Below are positions 19,733 through 27,457 of a stretch of 34,588 nucleotides of DNA, piece by piece. Each line of letters begins with the position of its first letter. The first letter of the stretch is position 1. Source of the stretch: Gemmatimonadales bacterium. Lineage in GTDB: Bacteria > Gemmatimonadota > Gemmatimonadetes > Palauibacterales > Palauibacteraceae. The notes beneath the pieces were generated by a model. That model had not been told where the DNA came from and did not search any database. It was given only the letters and a program-made list of their open reading frames with translations. Position numbers and translations under genes: made by a program. Where the stretch lies: NCBI GenBank assembly GCA_009841005.1, contig VXMR01000119.1, positions 1-34,588 of the forward strand. The letters are read 5' to 3'.

Positions 19733-21163
19733 TCATACGCGGACCTCTTCGGCGGGCCGCGGCGCGTCCGCGGCCTCGAACAGCGGGTCGATCCTTGCGG
19801 TCAGGAAGCGCTCCACCTGGTGGGCGGAGCGGCCGACGAGCCGGTGCGGGTCGGCGAGCGCCCGGAGTTCCTCCATGCCGAGGCCGAAGGCGTCATCGGC
19901 GGCGATGCGCGCGAAGAAGTCGTTGTCCTCCTCGCCGTCGTCGAGCCGTTCGCGAGCGGCGAGCGCGTGTCCCCGCACCCGTTCGTGCAGGTCCTGCCGG
20001 TCGCCGCCCCCCCGCACGCCCGCGATGAGGATCTCCTCGGTGACCATGAAGGGGAGCGCCCGGCCCAGCCGGCGCGCCACGACGGCCGGGTGGACGACGA
20101 GCCCCGCGCTCACGTTGCGCGCGAGGATGAGGAGGGCGTCCGCCGACAGGTAGCCCTCGGGGAGCGAGATGCGGCGGTTCGCGGAGTCGTCGAGCGTGCG
20201 CTCGAACCACTGGACGGAGGCGGTCCACGACGCGTCGAGTTCCAGCGTGCAGAGGTGCCGCGCCAGCGCGCAGATCCGCTCGCTCCGCATGGGGTTGCGC
20301 TTGTACGGCATCGCCGACGAGCCGATTTGGTGCTTCCCGAACGGTTCCTCGATCTCGCCGAAGGCCTGCAGGATCCGGATGTCGTGTCCGAAGCGGGCCG
20401 TCGAGGCGCCGATGCCGGCGAGCGCCGCCAGCGCCCGGTGGTCGACCTTCCGCGGGTACGTCTGGCCGATCACATCGTACGTGCCGGCGAAGCCGAAGCG
20501 CGCCGCGAGCCGCTCGTTGAGCCGGTCGACCTTCCCTCCGTCCCCGTCGAAGAGTTCAAGGAACGTCGCCTCCGTCCCCGTCGTGCCCCGTGCGCCCCGG
20601 AAGCGGAGTTCGGCGCGCACGGCTTCGATCTGTTCGAGATCGAAGAGGAGGTCCTGAAGCCAGAGGCAGGCGCGCTTGCCGATCGTCGTCGGCTGCGCCG
20701 GCTGGAGGTGCGTGTAGCCGAGCGTCGGCTCGGCGGCCTGCCCGCGGGCGAAGGCGGCGAGGTCCTTGATCGTCCCCAGCAGCCGGTCGCGCACGATGTC
20801 GAGACCCTGCTGGTGCTGGATGAGGCCGTGGTTGTCGCCCACGAAGGCGCTCGTCGCGCCGAGGTGGATGTACTTTCGGGCCTCCGGGGCGACCTCGCCG
20901 AAGTGATGCACGTGCGCCATCACGTCGTGACGGAGGTCGCGCTCGATGACGGCGATGCGGTCGAGGTCGATCTGCTCCCGCGCCGCGTGCATCGCGACGA
21001 TGGCGTCGTTGGGGATCTCGACGCCGAGCGCCCGTTCTTCCTCGGCGAGCGCAATCCACAGGTCGCGCCAGACGAGCGCCTGCATGCGAGGGGAGAAGAT
21101 CGCCGCCATCTCGCTCGAGGCGTAGCGGTCGATGAGAGGATGTGGGTAGTGACGTTCCGCCAT
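19733..21163 (-). CDS. purB: Adenylosuccinate lyase, eukaryote-like clade
   Basis: Cleaves SAICAR to AICAR and adenylosuccinate to AMP, both releasing fumarate. 476 residues. The opening PLIDRYASSEMAAIFS resembles the human/animal enzyme (PLASRYASPEM) more than the Bacillus or E. coli forms. It has the catalytic His region GATSAFVGDNHGL, the TLGYTHLQPAQPTTIGKR block, and the fumarase-superfamily signature SSAMPYKRNPMRSE. I chose the ATG at 21163, which starts right at the conserved N-terminus; a GTG at 21193 is possible because it has a GAGG nine bases upstream, while the ATG has no clear ribosome-binding site. It is the first gene of the purine run, 76 bases before purC. Confidence 0.95.
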   Translation of the reverse strand: MAERHYPHPLIDRYASSEMAAIFSPRMQALVWRDLWIALAEEERALGVEIPNDAIVAMHAAREQIDLDRIAVIERDLRHDVMAHVHHFGEVAPEARKYIHLGATSAFVGDNHGLIQHQQGLDIVRDRLLGTIKDLAAFARGQAAEPTLGYTHLQPAQPTTIGKRACLWLQDLLFDLEQIEAVRAELRFRGARGTTGTEATFLELFDGDGGKVDRLNERLAARFGFAGTYDVIGQTYPRKVDHRALAALAGIGASTARFGHDIRILQAFGEIEEPFGKHQIGSSAMPYKRNPMRSERICALARHLCTLELDASWTASVQWFERTLDDSANRRISLPEGYLSADALLILARNVSAGLVVHPAVVARRLGRALPFMVTEEILIAGVRGGGDRQDLHERVRGHALAARERLDDGEEDNDFFARIAADDAFGLGMEELRALADPHRLVGRSAHQVERFLTARIDPLFEAADAPRPAEEVRV

Positions 21164-21272
21164 CAGGCGCGTAGTCCGGATCCAGCGGCCCACCCGGGGC
21201 GACCTCGGTCGCCGTAAGGTCGCAGTCTAGCCTCTCGACGCCTCGCGCAAAAGTCCCGGAAGCCGATCTCGG

Positions 21273-21312
21273 GCGGCTCCGGCCCCGGCCGAAGCGGCTC
21301 CGGCCCCGGCCG
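21273..21312 (-). repeat. Two perfect 19-base GC-rich direct repeats downstream of the HtrA gene
   Basis: The 19-base unit beginning GCGGCTCCGG occurs at 21273-21291 and again, identically, at 21294-21312, a 21-base period with only two spacer bases. Each copy contains self-complementary GGCC/CCGG runs and could fold. It lies 12 bases after the HtrA stop on the minus strand, in the 161-base gap before purB, so it may act as a terminator or simply be a recent tandem duplication. Confidence 0.6.
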
Positions 21313-21324
21313 TGCGCCGGTGGG

Positions 21325-22827
21325 TCAGCGCACGCGGAAGGGTTGGAGGTATCCGATCTCCGTCCCGCGCGCGATGTAGAGTTGCACCGAACCGTCGCGG
21401 GACCGCGCGTAGTACTCGAAGAGTTCGCCCGCGTCCTCGGCGGAGCGCACCTCGTTGCGGTTGATGCTGAGGATGACGTCGCCCTCGCGGAGCCGCGTCC
21501 CGCGGGCCTCCTCGCCGACCGACGCGATGAGCGCGCCGGCGTCGACCCGGAGGTTGAGTTCCTGCTGGATCTGCGGCGTGACCGTGATCAGCCGGAGCCC
21601 CGCGAGCACCTCGATCCGCTCGGCCCGCCCCGTCGGCACCTCGTCAAGCCGGAATCGCGCCTGGAGTTCGCTTCCCCCCCGCTGGAAGGTCACGTCCACC
21701 GTCGATCCCACGCCGGCGTCCACGAGTCCCACCTGCCAGTCGAGATCGTGGTTGATGACGCGCCCGTTGAGGGTCACGATCTCGTCCCCCGCCCGCAGTC
21801 CGGCGTCGGCCGCCGGCGTTCCGTCCAGGACCTCGACCACGAGCGGGCGGCCGAAGACGGACTCGGGGTCGGGCCGGTCGGTGAGCACCTGCAGTCCCGC
21901 CCAGGGCCGGCGCACTCGCCCGAACTGGAGGAGTTCGGAGGCGACGACGAGCGCCCGGTCGATGGGGATCGCGAAGCCCATCCCCTCCGATCCCCCTGAG
22001 CGCGAGAAGATCGAGCTGTTCACGCCGATGACGTCGCCGTCGGCGTTCGCCAGCGGACCGCCCGAGTTGCCCGGGTTGATCGACGCGTCGGTCTGGATCA
22101 TGTCGGCGTAGAGCACCTCCTGGCCGCCCGCCGCCTGGATGGCGCGCCCCACGCCGCTGACGACGCCCGAGGTCACGGTCGCCTCGGTGTTGCGGAGGGC
22201 GTAGCCCGACGGGTTGCCGAGCGCCACCGCGGGTTCCCCGATGAGAAGGTTCGAGGACGAGCCCAGCGGAGCCGCGGGCACCCGGCCCGGAGGGACGCTC
22301 ACGACGGCGAGGTCGGTGAGTTCATCGAAGCCGACCACTTCGGCCTCGAACCGCTGCCCGTCGCGGTCCACCACCTCGATGCGGTCCGCCCCGCTCACGA
22401 CGTGCGCGTTCGTGATGATCGTGCCCGCGTCGTCGATCGCGAACCCGGAACCGAGACCGGCCTCGACCCGGGATCGGCCGCCGCGGTTGAAGAAGCGAGT
22501 GAACATGTCCTGCGACTGGACGGTCCGCTCCGTCCGCAGGCTCACGACGGAGGGGAGCACGCGGACCGCGGCGATGACGGTGGGCGTACGCCGGGCCCCC
22601 GAGATCTCGGCCAGCGACTGGGGCTCGGGCCGGTTCGTGGGGTCGGCCAGCGAGGTGCGGGCGAACGGGTTGTTCGCGGGCCCGCTCTCCTCCGGCTGCG
22701 GAGGCCCGTTTCCCAGCGTGGTGACGAGCGCCCCCACCCCGAGACCGGCAAAGATCAGGACCGTGGCCGCAACGAAGACGCGCGCGGCCGACGCCAGTAT
22801 TCTCCTGACCCGATTTCCCTCGTTCAT
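21325..22827 (-). CDS. HtrA/DegQ-like periplasmic serine protease with two PDZ domains
   Basis: Envelope quality-control protease/chaperone. 500 residues from ATG 22827. An N-terminal membrane anchor or signal (ARVFVAATVLIFAGLGVGAL, residues ~15-36) is followed by a Pro-rich linker. The trypsin-like domain has the full triad: His in TNAHVV (H142), Asp in ELTDLAVV (D172) and Ser in INPGNSGGP (S255). Two PDZ domains follow at about 300-385 (GLRAGDEIVTLNGR) and 400-490 (RLREGDVILSINRNEV). GTG 22839 is an alternative start; ATG 22827 has GGAG three bases and AGGTGG about ten bases upstream. It lies 107 bases after truA on the same strand. The anchor without an obvious cleavage site suggests a membrane-tethered DegS-like location, but two PDZ domains fit DegQ/DegP better. 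Confidence 0.92.
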   Translation of the reverse strand: MNEGNRVRRILASAARVFVAATVLIFAGLGVGALVTTLGNGPPQPEESGPANNPFARTSLADPTNRPEPQSLAEISGARRTPTVIAAVRVLPSVVSLRTERTVQSQDMFTRFFNRGGRSRVEAGLGSGFAIDDAGTIITNAHVVSGADRIEVVDRDGQRFEAEVVGFDELTDLAVVSVPPGRVPAAPLGSSSNLLIGEPAVALGNPSGYALRNTEATVTSGVVSGVGRAIQAAGGQEVLYADMIQTDASINPGNSGGPLANADGDVIGVNSSIFSRSGGSEGMGFAIPIDRALVVASELLQFGRVRRPWAGLQVLTDRPDPESVFGRPLVVEVLDGTPAADAGLRAGDEIVTLNGRVINHDLDWQVGLVDAGVGSTVDVTFQRGGSELQARFRLDEVPTGRAERIEVLAGLRLITVTPQIQQELNLRVDAGALIASVGEEARGTRLREGDVILSINRNEVRSAEDAGELFEYYARSRDGSVQLYIARGTEIGYLQPFRVR

Positions 22828-22934
22828 CGGCTCCGCCACCTCGGTTCGCTCGTGAGATCCTCAGCCCTGGGCGGCACGCCGCCACGCGGGCGATGGCCCA
22901 CACGATAACTGTACGCCAAACGACCCCCGAGGGT

Positions 22935-23753
22935 TCACGTTCGCTGCTCCTCGGCCGGGAGCCACGGGATCCCGGGGCCGGAGTTCCATTCGCCGCCGTA
23001 GCGCACGCCCGTCAGGTAGAGCCCGCCGGGCGGGGCGGGGAAGACCGGTCGCGATGCGGCCTCTCCCGCCAGCAGCCGCTCGAAGTCCTCGAACGGACGG
23101 CGCCCCGCGGCGATTTCCACCGACGTCCCCACCAGGTAGCGCACCATGTGGTGGAGGAAGCGGTCGGCGACGATCTCGAAGAAGAGGAAGGGGGGTCGGT
23201 CGATGCGCCAGGCGGCGCTCGCGACCCGGCAGCGCGTCCCCCGCTCGGGCTGCCCGGCGCGGGCGAACCGCTCGAACGACCGTTCCCCGGGCATGGCGGT
23301 CGCCAGTCGGGCAAGCGCGTCGCGGTCGAGCGGCCACTTCGGGATCCAGGCGCGGTCGCGCAGGAACGGCCGCCTCCGGCCGCCCTCCGCGATCACGTAT
23401 CGATAACGCCGCCGCTCGGCGCCGAAGCGCGGATGGAAATCATGCGCGGCGTGACTCACCTTCCGGACGGCGACGTCGTCGGGAAGGTTGGCCCCGAGCG
23501 CCCGGGCCAGTTCCTCCGGATTCCAGGCGGGGGGCGGGCCGAACGCGATCTCCTGCGCCGTCGCGTGGACCCCCGCGTCGGTGCGGCCGGCGAGGTCGAT
23601 TCGGACGGGCCGATCGAAGAGTTTCCCGAGCGCCTCCTCCACCTCGCGCTGGACGGTGCGCACCCCGGGCTGTAGTTGGGATCCGTGGAACGAGGTCCCA
23701 TCGTACTCGATCGTGGCCCGGAAACGGGCCGTTGAGGCCGTGGAATCCGACAT
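22935..23753 (-). CDS. truA: tRNA pseudouridine(38-40) synthase TruA
   Basis: Isomerises uridines 38-40 in the anticodon arm of tRNAs. 272 residues, normal length. The catalytic Asp is D59 in LAGRTDAGVHA. The opening TIEYDGTSFHGSQLQPG matches the family's YDG-x-x-x-x-G-x-Q (usually GWQ, here GSQ). The RYRYVI and FLHHMVRYLVG blocks complete the fold. The ATG at 23753 faces trpD divergently across a 52-base gap, which must hold both promoters. Confidence 0.95.
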   Translation of the reverse strand: MSDSTASTARFRATIEYDGTSFHGSQLQPGVRTVQREVEEALGKLFDRPVRIDLAGRTDAGVHATAQEIAFGPPPAWNPEELARALGANLPDDVAVRKVSHAAHDFHPRFGAERRRYRYVIAEGGRRRPFLRDRAWIPKWPLDRDALARLATAMPGERSFERFARAGQPERGTRCRVASAAWRIDRPPFLFFEIVADRFLHHMVRYLVGTSVEIAAGRRPFEDFERLLAGEAASRPVFPAPPGGLYLTGVRYGGEWNSGPGIPWLPAEEQRT

Positions 23754-23805
23754 GCGCGAAGATTAGCGACTTCCGGCCGACAAGGGGAAACCAGGAGGAA
23801 TCGAG

Positions 23806-24807
23806 GTGACGAACACGATCCGGCGCGTCCTCTCCGGAGAGACCCTGGATGCCGCCGCCGCCGAAGCCACATTCGACCGCTTCATGAGCGGCGAGGCGAC
23901 CCGGGCCGAGATGGCCGCCCTCCTCGCCGCGCTCAGGATGCGCGGGGAAACGGCCGCCGAGGTCGCCGGGGGGGTGCGCGCGCTCCAGAAGGCCATGATC
24001 CCGCTCGCCCTGGACGACGACCGCATCATCGACACCTGCGGCACCGGCGGCGGCACGCTGACCACGTTCAACATCTCGACCGCGGCCGCCATCGTCGCCG
24101 CGGCGGGCGGCGTCCGCATCGCCAAGCACGGCAACCGCTCGTTCACCTCCAAGTGCGGCAGCGCCGACGTGCTCGAGATGCTCGGCGTTCCCATCGAGCT
24201 TCCCCCCGAGGATGAGAAGCGGATGTTCGAGGAGACCGGGTTCGTGTTCATGTTCGCCCCGGCCCACCACCCGGCCATGCGGCACGTGGGCCCCGTCCGC
24301 GCCGCGCTCGGCGTGACCACGATCATGAACCTCCTCGGCCCGCTCGCGAACCCGGCCGGCGTGCGCCGGCAGGTCGTCGGCGTCGCCCACCCGGATCTTC
24401 AGCGCCTCGTCGCCGACACCCTCCTCGAACTCGGCCACGAGCGCGCGCTCGTCGTCCACGGCGAGCCCGGCATGGACGAACTGAGTCCGCTCGGCCCGAC
24501 CCGGGTCTTCCGCATCGAGAACGGGATGCTGTCCGAGTTCAAGGTCGCGCCCTCGGACTTCGGCTGGCCGGAGTACGCACCGTCCGATCTGGCCGGCGGC
24601 GAGCCGGAGGAGAACGCGGAACGGGTCCGGCGCGTGATCGACGGCCGCGAAGCCGGCGCCGCCCGCGCGGCCGTCGTGCTCAACGCCGCCGCCGCCTTCT
24701 GGGCTGCGGGCGCCGTGGACACCCTGGCCGCCGGAGTCGCCGCCGCCGAGCAAGCCATCGATTCGGGTGCCGCGGAGGCGCAACTCCAATCCATGCAATC
24801 GGTTTGA
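23806..24807 (+). CDS. trpD: Anthranilate phosphoribosyltransferase
   Basis: Transfers phosphoribose from PRPP to anthranilate, second step of tryptophan synthesis. 333 residues. Motifs are the PRPP-binding DTCGTGGGTLTTFNISTA near residue 76, AKHGNRSFTSKCGSADVLE near 105 and the anthranilate-side RAALGVTTIMNLLGPLANP near 165. The fifth residue after GTGG is unusual: most homologues have GTGGDG, here GTGGGT, so the Asp is replaced by Gly. The start is GTG 23806 with a perfect AGGAGG at 23793-23798, seven bases upstream. It is separated from trpC by lexA on the opposite strand and by a gene-poor stretch. Confidence 0.95.
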   Translation: MTNTIRRVLSGETLDAAAAEATFDRFMSGEATRAEMAALLAALRMRGETAAEVAGGVRALQKAMIPLALDDDRIIDTCGTGGGTLTTFNISTAAAIVAAAGGVRIAKHGNRSFTSKCGSADVLEMLGVPIELPPEDEKRMFEETGFVFMFAPAHHPAMRHVGPVRAALGVTTIMNLLGPLANPAGVRRQVVGVAHPDLQRLVADTLLELGHERALVVHGEPGMDELSPLGPTRVFRIENGMLSEFKVAPSDFGWPEYAPSDLAGGEPEENAERVRRVIDGREAGAARAAVVLNAAAAFWAAGAVDTLAAGVAAAEQAIDSGAAEAQLQSMQSV

Positions 24808-24823
24808 TCGACAGACCGGGGGG

Positions 24824-25069
24824 CTGGAGACCTCCGATGACCAGGTTGCTGCTCGCCACTTCGCGGTCGAGGAACTTCCGGCCTTCGGCGTGTCCGATAC
24901 GGGGCGCACGCACTACACGATTCACCGGCTTCGGAGACCCGTATCCGGACTGCATCTGGTGCTATCGGAACTGGCGTTTCCCATCGCGGAGCACGCAGCG
25001 AACTACGAGCACGAGGCCATCTGGCTTACGCTGTACCGGGAGGACATCTGCGTCGACCGCTGCCCGTAG
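24824..25069 (+). other. Possible small ORF or gene remnant in the trpD-lexA gap
   Basis: The 393 bases from 24808 to 25200 hold no gene I recognise. One frame (open from before the trpD stop to TAG at 25067-25069) reads like protein: SDDQVAARHFAVEELPAFG, then LHLVLSELAFPIAEHA and YEHEAIWLTLYRED. It has no ATG; only CTG 24824 or GTG 24890 could start it, neither with a clear ribosome-binding site. The first part weakly resembles the C-terminal tail of NUDIX hydrolases (EARWFALDELP pattern), so a decayed gene end is possible. Codon third positions are less GC-biased than in the neighbours. I would not call it a functional gene. Confidence 0.25.
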
Positions 25070-25100
25070 CGGAACCATTCCGGGCGACGGGAACCTCCGC

Positions 25101-25136
25101 CCCGACGGTTTTTGTGGGAGGTGGGTGGCCGTCGGG
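25101..25136. terminator. 8-bp inverted repeat with T-run in the loop, between trpD and lexA
   Basis: CCCGACGG at 25101-25108 pairs perfectly with CCGTCGGG at 25129-25136 around a 20-base loop that begins TTTTTG. It lies between converging trpD and lexA and could end either transcript, though the loop is long and no T-tract follows the stem. Confidence 0.35.
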
Positions 25137-25143
25137 ACGGGTA

Positions 25144-25161
25144 CTCTCGGGGAGTCGAGAG
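25144..25161. terminator. Short hairpin downstream of lexA
   Basis: CTCTCG at 25144-25149 pairs with CGAGAG at 25156-25161 around GGGAGT. It lies 39 bases beyond the lexA stop on the minus strand and may serve as its terminator. A T-tract is absent. Confidence 0.35.
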
Positions 25162-25200
25162 CGGTCCTCCGTCAACTGCGGTGAGGCTTCTTCTCCGTCT

Positions 25201-25809
25201 TCAGTAGCGCCGGATGACTCCGATCACCACGCCCTGGACCGTGACCTGTGAGGGGTGCAGGTAGATCGGCGTGAGCGCCGGGTTCGCGGGCTGAAGCCGG
25301 ATCCGGCCCTGCTCCAGGTAGATCTTCTTCATGGTGGCGTTCTCGCCATCGACGAGGGCGATCACCATTTCGCCGTTGTGGGCGGTCTCTCGCGACTGGA
25401 CGATGACGTAGTCGCCGTCGCGGATCTGTTCGTCGATCATCGAATCGCCGCGCACCCGGAGCACATAGTGTTCGCTCAGGGAACCCGCGATCATGTCTTC
25501 GGGAACGGAGACCGTCTCCTGCTCCTGGATGACTTCTATCGGTTGGCCGGCCGCCACGTTGCCGTACAGCGGAAGTTCGACCGCGGCGACCTGGAGTTTC
25601 CCCTCCACCAGTTCGACCGACCGACTTTCATTGTAGTTCTTTCGTATGTACCCCTTCGCCTGCAGGTTCTGGAGATGTTCGTGCACCGTCGCGAGCGAGC
25701 GGTAGCCGAACTCCTCCGCGATCTCCTCGAAGCTCGGAGAATACCCGCGGAACCGTATGAAGCCCTCGAGAAAGTCCAGCATCTCGCGCTGTCGCCTTGT
25801 AAGCGCCAT
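25201..25809 (-). CDS. lexA: LexA SOS repressor
   Basis: Represses DNA-damage genes and is inactivated by RecA-stimulated self-cleavage. 202 residues. The N-terminal winged-helix domain (residues 1-66) opens with MALTRRQREMLDFLEGFI, and its recognition helix region is FGYRSLATVHEHLQNLQ. The cleavage site is A87-G88 in NVAAGQP, the catalytic pair is S123 in RGDSMID and K161 in ATMKK, and the core is standard S24. The ATG at 25809 is preferred to GTG 25839 because it opens the conserved N-terminus. It is divergent from trpC with a shared 170-base region that holds a direct-repeat operator candidate. The recognition helix differs from E. coli, as expected for phyla with their own LexA box. Confidence 0.96.
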   Translation of the reverse strand: MALTRRQREMLDFLEGFIRFRGYSPSFEEIAEEFGYRSLATVHEHLQNLQAKGYIRKNYNESRSVELVEGKLQVAAVELPLYGNVAAGQPIEVIQEQETVSVPEDMIAGSLSEHYVLRVRGDSMIDEQIRDGDYVIVQSRETAHNGEMVIALVDGENATMKKIYLEQGRIRLQPANPALTPIYLHPSQVTVQGVVIGVIRRY

Positions 25810-25878
25810 CGTTTCCCGCTCCGCTCGCAGCTTCCGCACCGTGCCCGCCCCGGATGCTTGCGGCGGGCCGAAGGATTA

Positions 25879-25896
25879 CCGAACATACCCGAACAT
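25879..25896 (-). promoter_or_regulatory. Candidate LexA operator: tandem CCGAACAT repeats (GTTC-N6-GTTC on the lexA strand)
   Basis: CCGAACAT occurs at 25879-25886 and again at 25889-25896, one helical turn apart. On the lexA coding strand this is GTTC-N6-GTTC, resembling the alphaproteobacterial LexA box GTTC-N7-GTTC but one base shorter. It overlaps the spacer and -10 of the likely lexA promoter, so autorepression is plausible. The assignment is inference. Confidence 0.5.
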
Positions 25897-25910
25897 GCAC
25901 CGAAGCGCAA
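25882..25910 (-). promoter_or_regulatory. Candidate lexA promoter
   Basis: On the minus strand, TTGCGC (25910-25905) and TATGTT (25887-25882) are spaced by exactly 17 bases, about 75 bases upstream of the lexA ATG. The match to the sigma-70 consensus is moderate (3/6 and 4/6). Confidence 0.4.
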
Positions 25911-25979
25911 CCTTCCACGCGAACCGACGCGGCCGCCGGGGTTTTGCGGCGGGGTAGCGGCGGTCGCAGCTTGGCGCCC

Positions 25980-26831
25980 ATGGCACACGACACGATTCTC
26001 GAAGAGATCCTCGCGGCGAAGCGGGAGGAGGTCGCGCGGCTCCAACTGTTCCGGAGCGCGATTCGCGCCCAGGCGGATGAAGCCCCGCCCCCGCGCGGTT
26101 TCGAGGCGTCTCTGCGCCGGCCCGGGGAAGTTTCCGTGGTCGCGGAGTTCAAGCGCCGGTCTCCCTCCGCCGGCGACATCAACCCGTACGCCCAGGCGGC
26201 GGGCGTGGCGAGCGTGTACGCCTCCGGGGGGGCGGCCGCAATTTCGGTACTCACGGACGAGCGCTACTTCGGCGGCTCGCTGGACGATCTGAGGTCGGCG
26301 AAGGACGCCGTGGGGGTTCCCGTCCTCCGCAAGGATTTCACGCTGGATCCCGTCCAGTTGTACGAGGCGCGCGCGGCAGGCGCGGATGCGGTTCTGCTCA
26401 TCGTGCGCGCGCTCGGAGCCACCCGGCTGCGTGAACTGCTCGGACTCGCGGCCGACCTCGGCCTTGCCGCGCTCGTGGAGGCGCACGACGAGGAGGAGAT
26501 GGAGCGGGCGCTCGAGGCCGGTGCCCGGATCGTCGGCGTGAACGCGCGCGATCTGGCGACCTTCGAGGTGGACCTCGAACGCTCGCTGAACCTGATCGAG
26601 GAGCTTCCGGCCGACGTCGTGGCCGTGGCGGAGAGCGGGATCCGGTCCGTGGAGGACGCGGCGGCGGCGGGCTCCGCGGGGGCGGACGCGGTCCTGGTCG
26701 GCGGCTGGCTGATGGCGGGCGATCCGGCGGCGGGCGTTGAGGCGCTCGTCGGCCACCCCCGGCGGCCCCGGAGCGATCGGATGCAGCCGGCGGACGCCGA
26801 CGCCCGGGTCGACAACGACGGGGCGGCATGA
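25980..26831 (+). CDS. trpC: Indole-3-glycerol-phosphate synthase
   Basis: Closes the pyrrole ring to make indole-3-glycerol phosphate, fourth step of tryptophan synthesis. 283 residues, a TIM barrel. Catalytic blocks are VVAEFKRRSPSAGD near residue 54 (Glu, Lys), VLRKDFTLDP near 116 (Lys), ALVEAHDEEE near 162 (Glu), VGVNARDLATFEVDL near 182 (Asn) and VAESGI near 216. After the barrel ends at about residue 258 there is a ~25-residue polar tail (RPRSDRMQPADADARV). The start ATG at 25980 opens the usual DTILEEILAAKREEV; it has no good Shine-Dalgarno. The stop overlaps the trpF start as ATGA (26828-26831). It heads the run trpC-trpF-trpB. Confidence 0.96.
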   Translation: MAHDTILEEILAAKREEVARLQLFRSAIRAQADEAPPPRGFEASLRRPGEVSVVAEFKRRSPSAGDINPYAQAAGVASVYASGGAAAISVLTDERYFGGSLDDLRSAKDAVGVPVLRKDFTLDPVQLYEARAAGADAVLLIVRALGATRLRELLGLAADLGLAALVEAHDEEEMERALEAGARIVGVNARDLATFEVDLERSLNLIEELPADVVAVAESGIRSVEDAAAAGSAGADAVLVGGWLMAGDPAAGVEALVGHPRRPRSDRMQPADADARVDNDGAA

Positions 26832-27457
26832 GCCGGGTCGGAGTGAAGATCTGCGGTCTCCGGGAGCCGCGGCACGCCACCGCGACGTCCCGCGCCGGCG
26901 CGGACTACGTGGGTGTCGTGTTCGCCGGCCGGGTGCGGGAAATTACCGCCGGGGAAGCTGCCGGCGTCGTGGAGGCGCTCGAGAGCTGCACGCGCGCCGT
27001 CGGTGTGTTCGTGGACGCGGGCCCGGCGGAGATCCTCGTCAAACGGGACATCGCGGAGTTCCACGTCGCCCAGCTCGCCGGCTCCGAACCGCCCGAACTC
27101 TGCGACCGACTCAGGGACGAAGGGCTGGATGTCTGGAAGGGCCTCCGGCCCACGTCGAGCGACGACCTGGCCCGCGGGTGGGACGAGTACCGGGAGGCGG
27201 CGGACGCGATCCTCCTGGAGGGGTTCTCGCCGCGCGGACCCGGAGGCACCGGGACCAGCTTCCCGTACGAGTGGCTGGCGGGGCTTGAGCGCGACGGGTG
27301 TGCGCTCGCGCTCGCGGGCGGGCTGGACGCGGACAACGTGGCGCGTGCGATCCGCGACGTGCGTCCCGACATCGTCGATGTCTCCTCGGGCGTCGAACGG
27401 GCCCCGGGGGAGAAGTCGATCGACCTTATCCTCGAGTTCCTGGCGGCCGCCAAATGA
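26828..27457 (+). CDS. trpF: Phosphoribosylanthranilate isomerase with atypical active-site residues
   Basis: Amadori rearrangement of phosphoribosylanthranilate, third step of tryptophan synthesis. 209 residues, a TIM barrel. The general base Cys9 is in VKICGL, the substrate Arg is in GRVREIT, and the phosphate loops are [11 protein letters not shown] and VDVSSGVE. Two family positions differ. The general-acid Asp (D126 of T. maritima, in the LLD-x-GG-T/S-G block) is Glu131 here, in [16 protein letters not shown]; and the usual VQLHG reads AQLAG. Glu may still act as a proton donor, so function is likely kept. Both ends are ATGA overlaps, with trpC and trpB, which argues for an active operon member. 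Confidence 0.93.
   Translation: MSRVGVKICGLREPRHATATSRAGADYVGVVFAGRVREITAGEAAGVVEALESCTRAVGVFVDAGPAEILVKRDIAEFHVAQLAGSEPPELCDRLRDEGLDVWKGLRPTSSDDLARGWDEYREAADAILLEGFSPRGPGGTGTSFPYEWLAGLERDGCALALAGGLDADNVARAIRDVRPDIVDVSSGVERAPGEKSIDLILEFLAAAK

Noticed and set aside
24680..24955. 91-residue minus-strand frame across the trpD end (KFLDREVASSNLV)
   Set aside because: More than half is antisense to trpD and ends in poly-Arg; no start signal or homologue that I recognise.
25932..25952. GCCGC/GCGGC hairpin before trpC as a trp attenuator
   Set aside because: Only five base pairs, with no leader peptide containing Trp codons and no T-tract.
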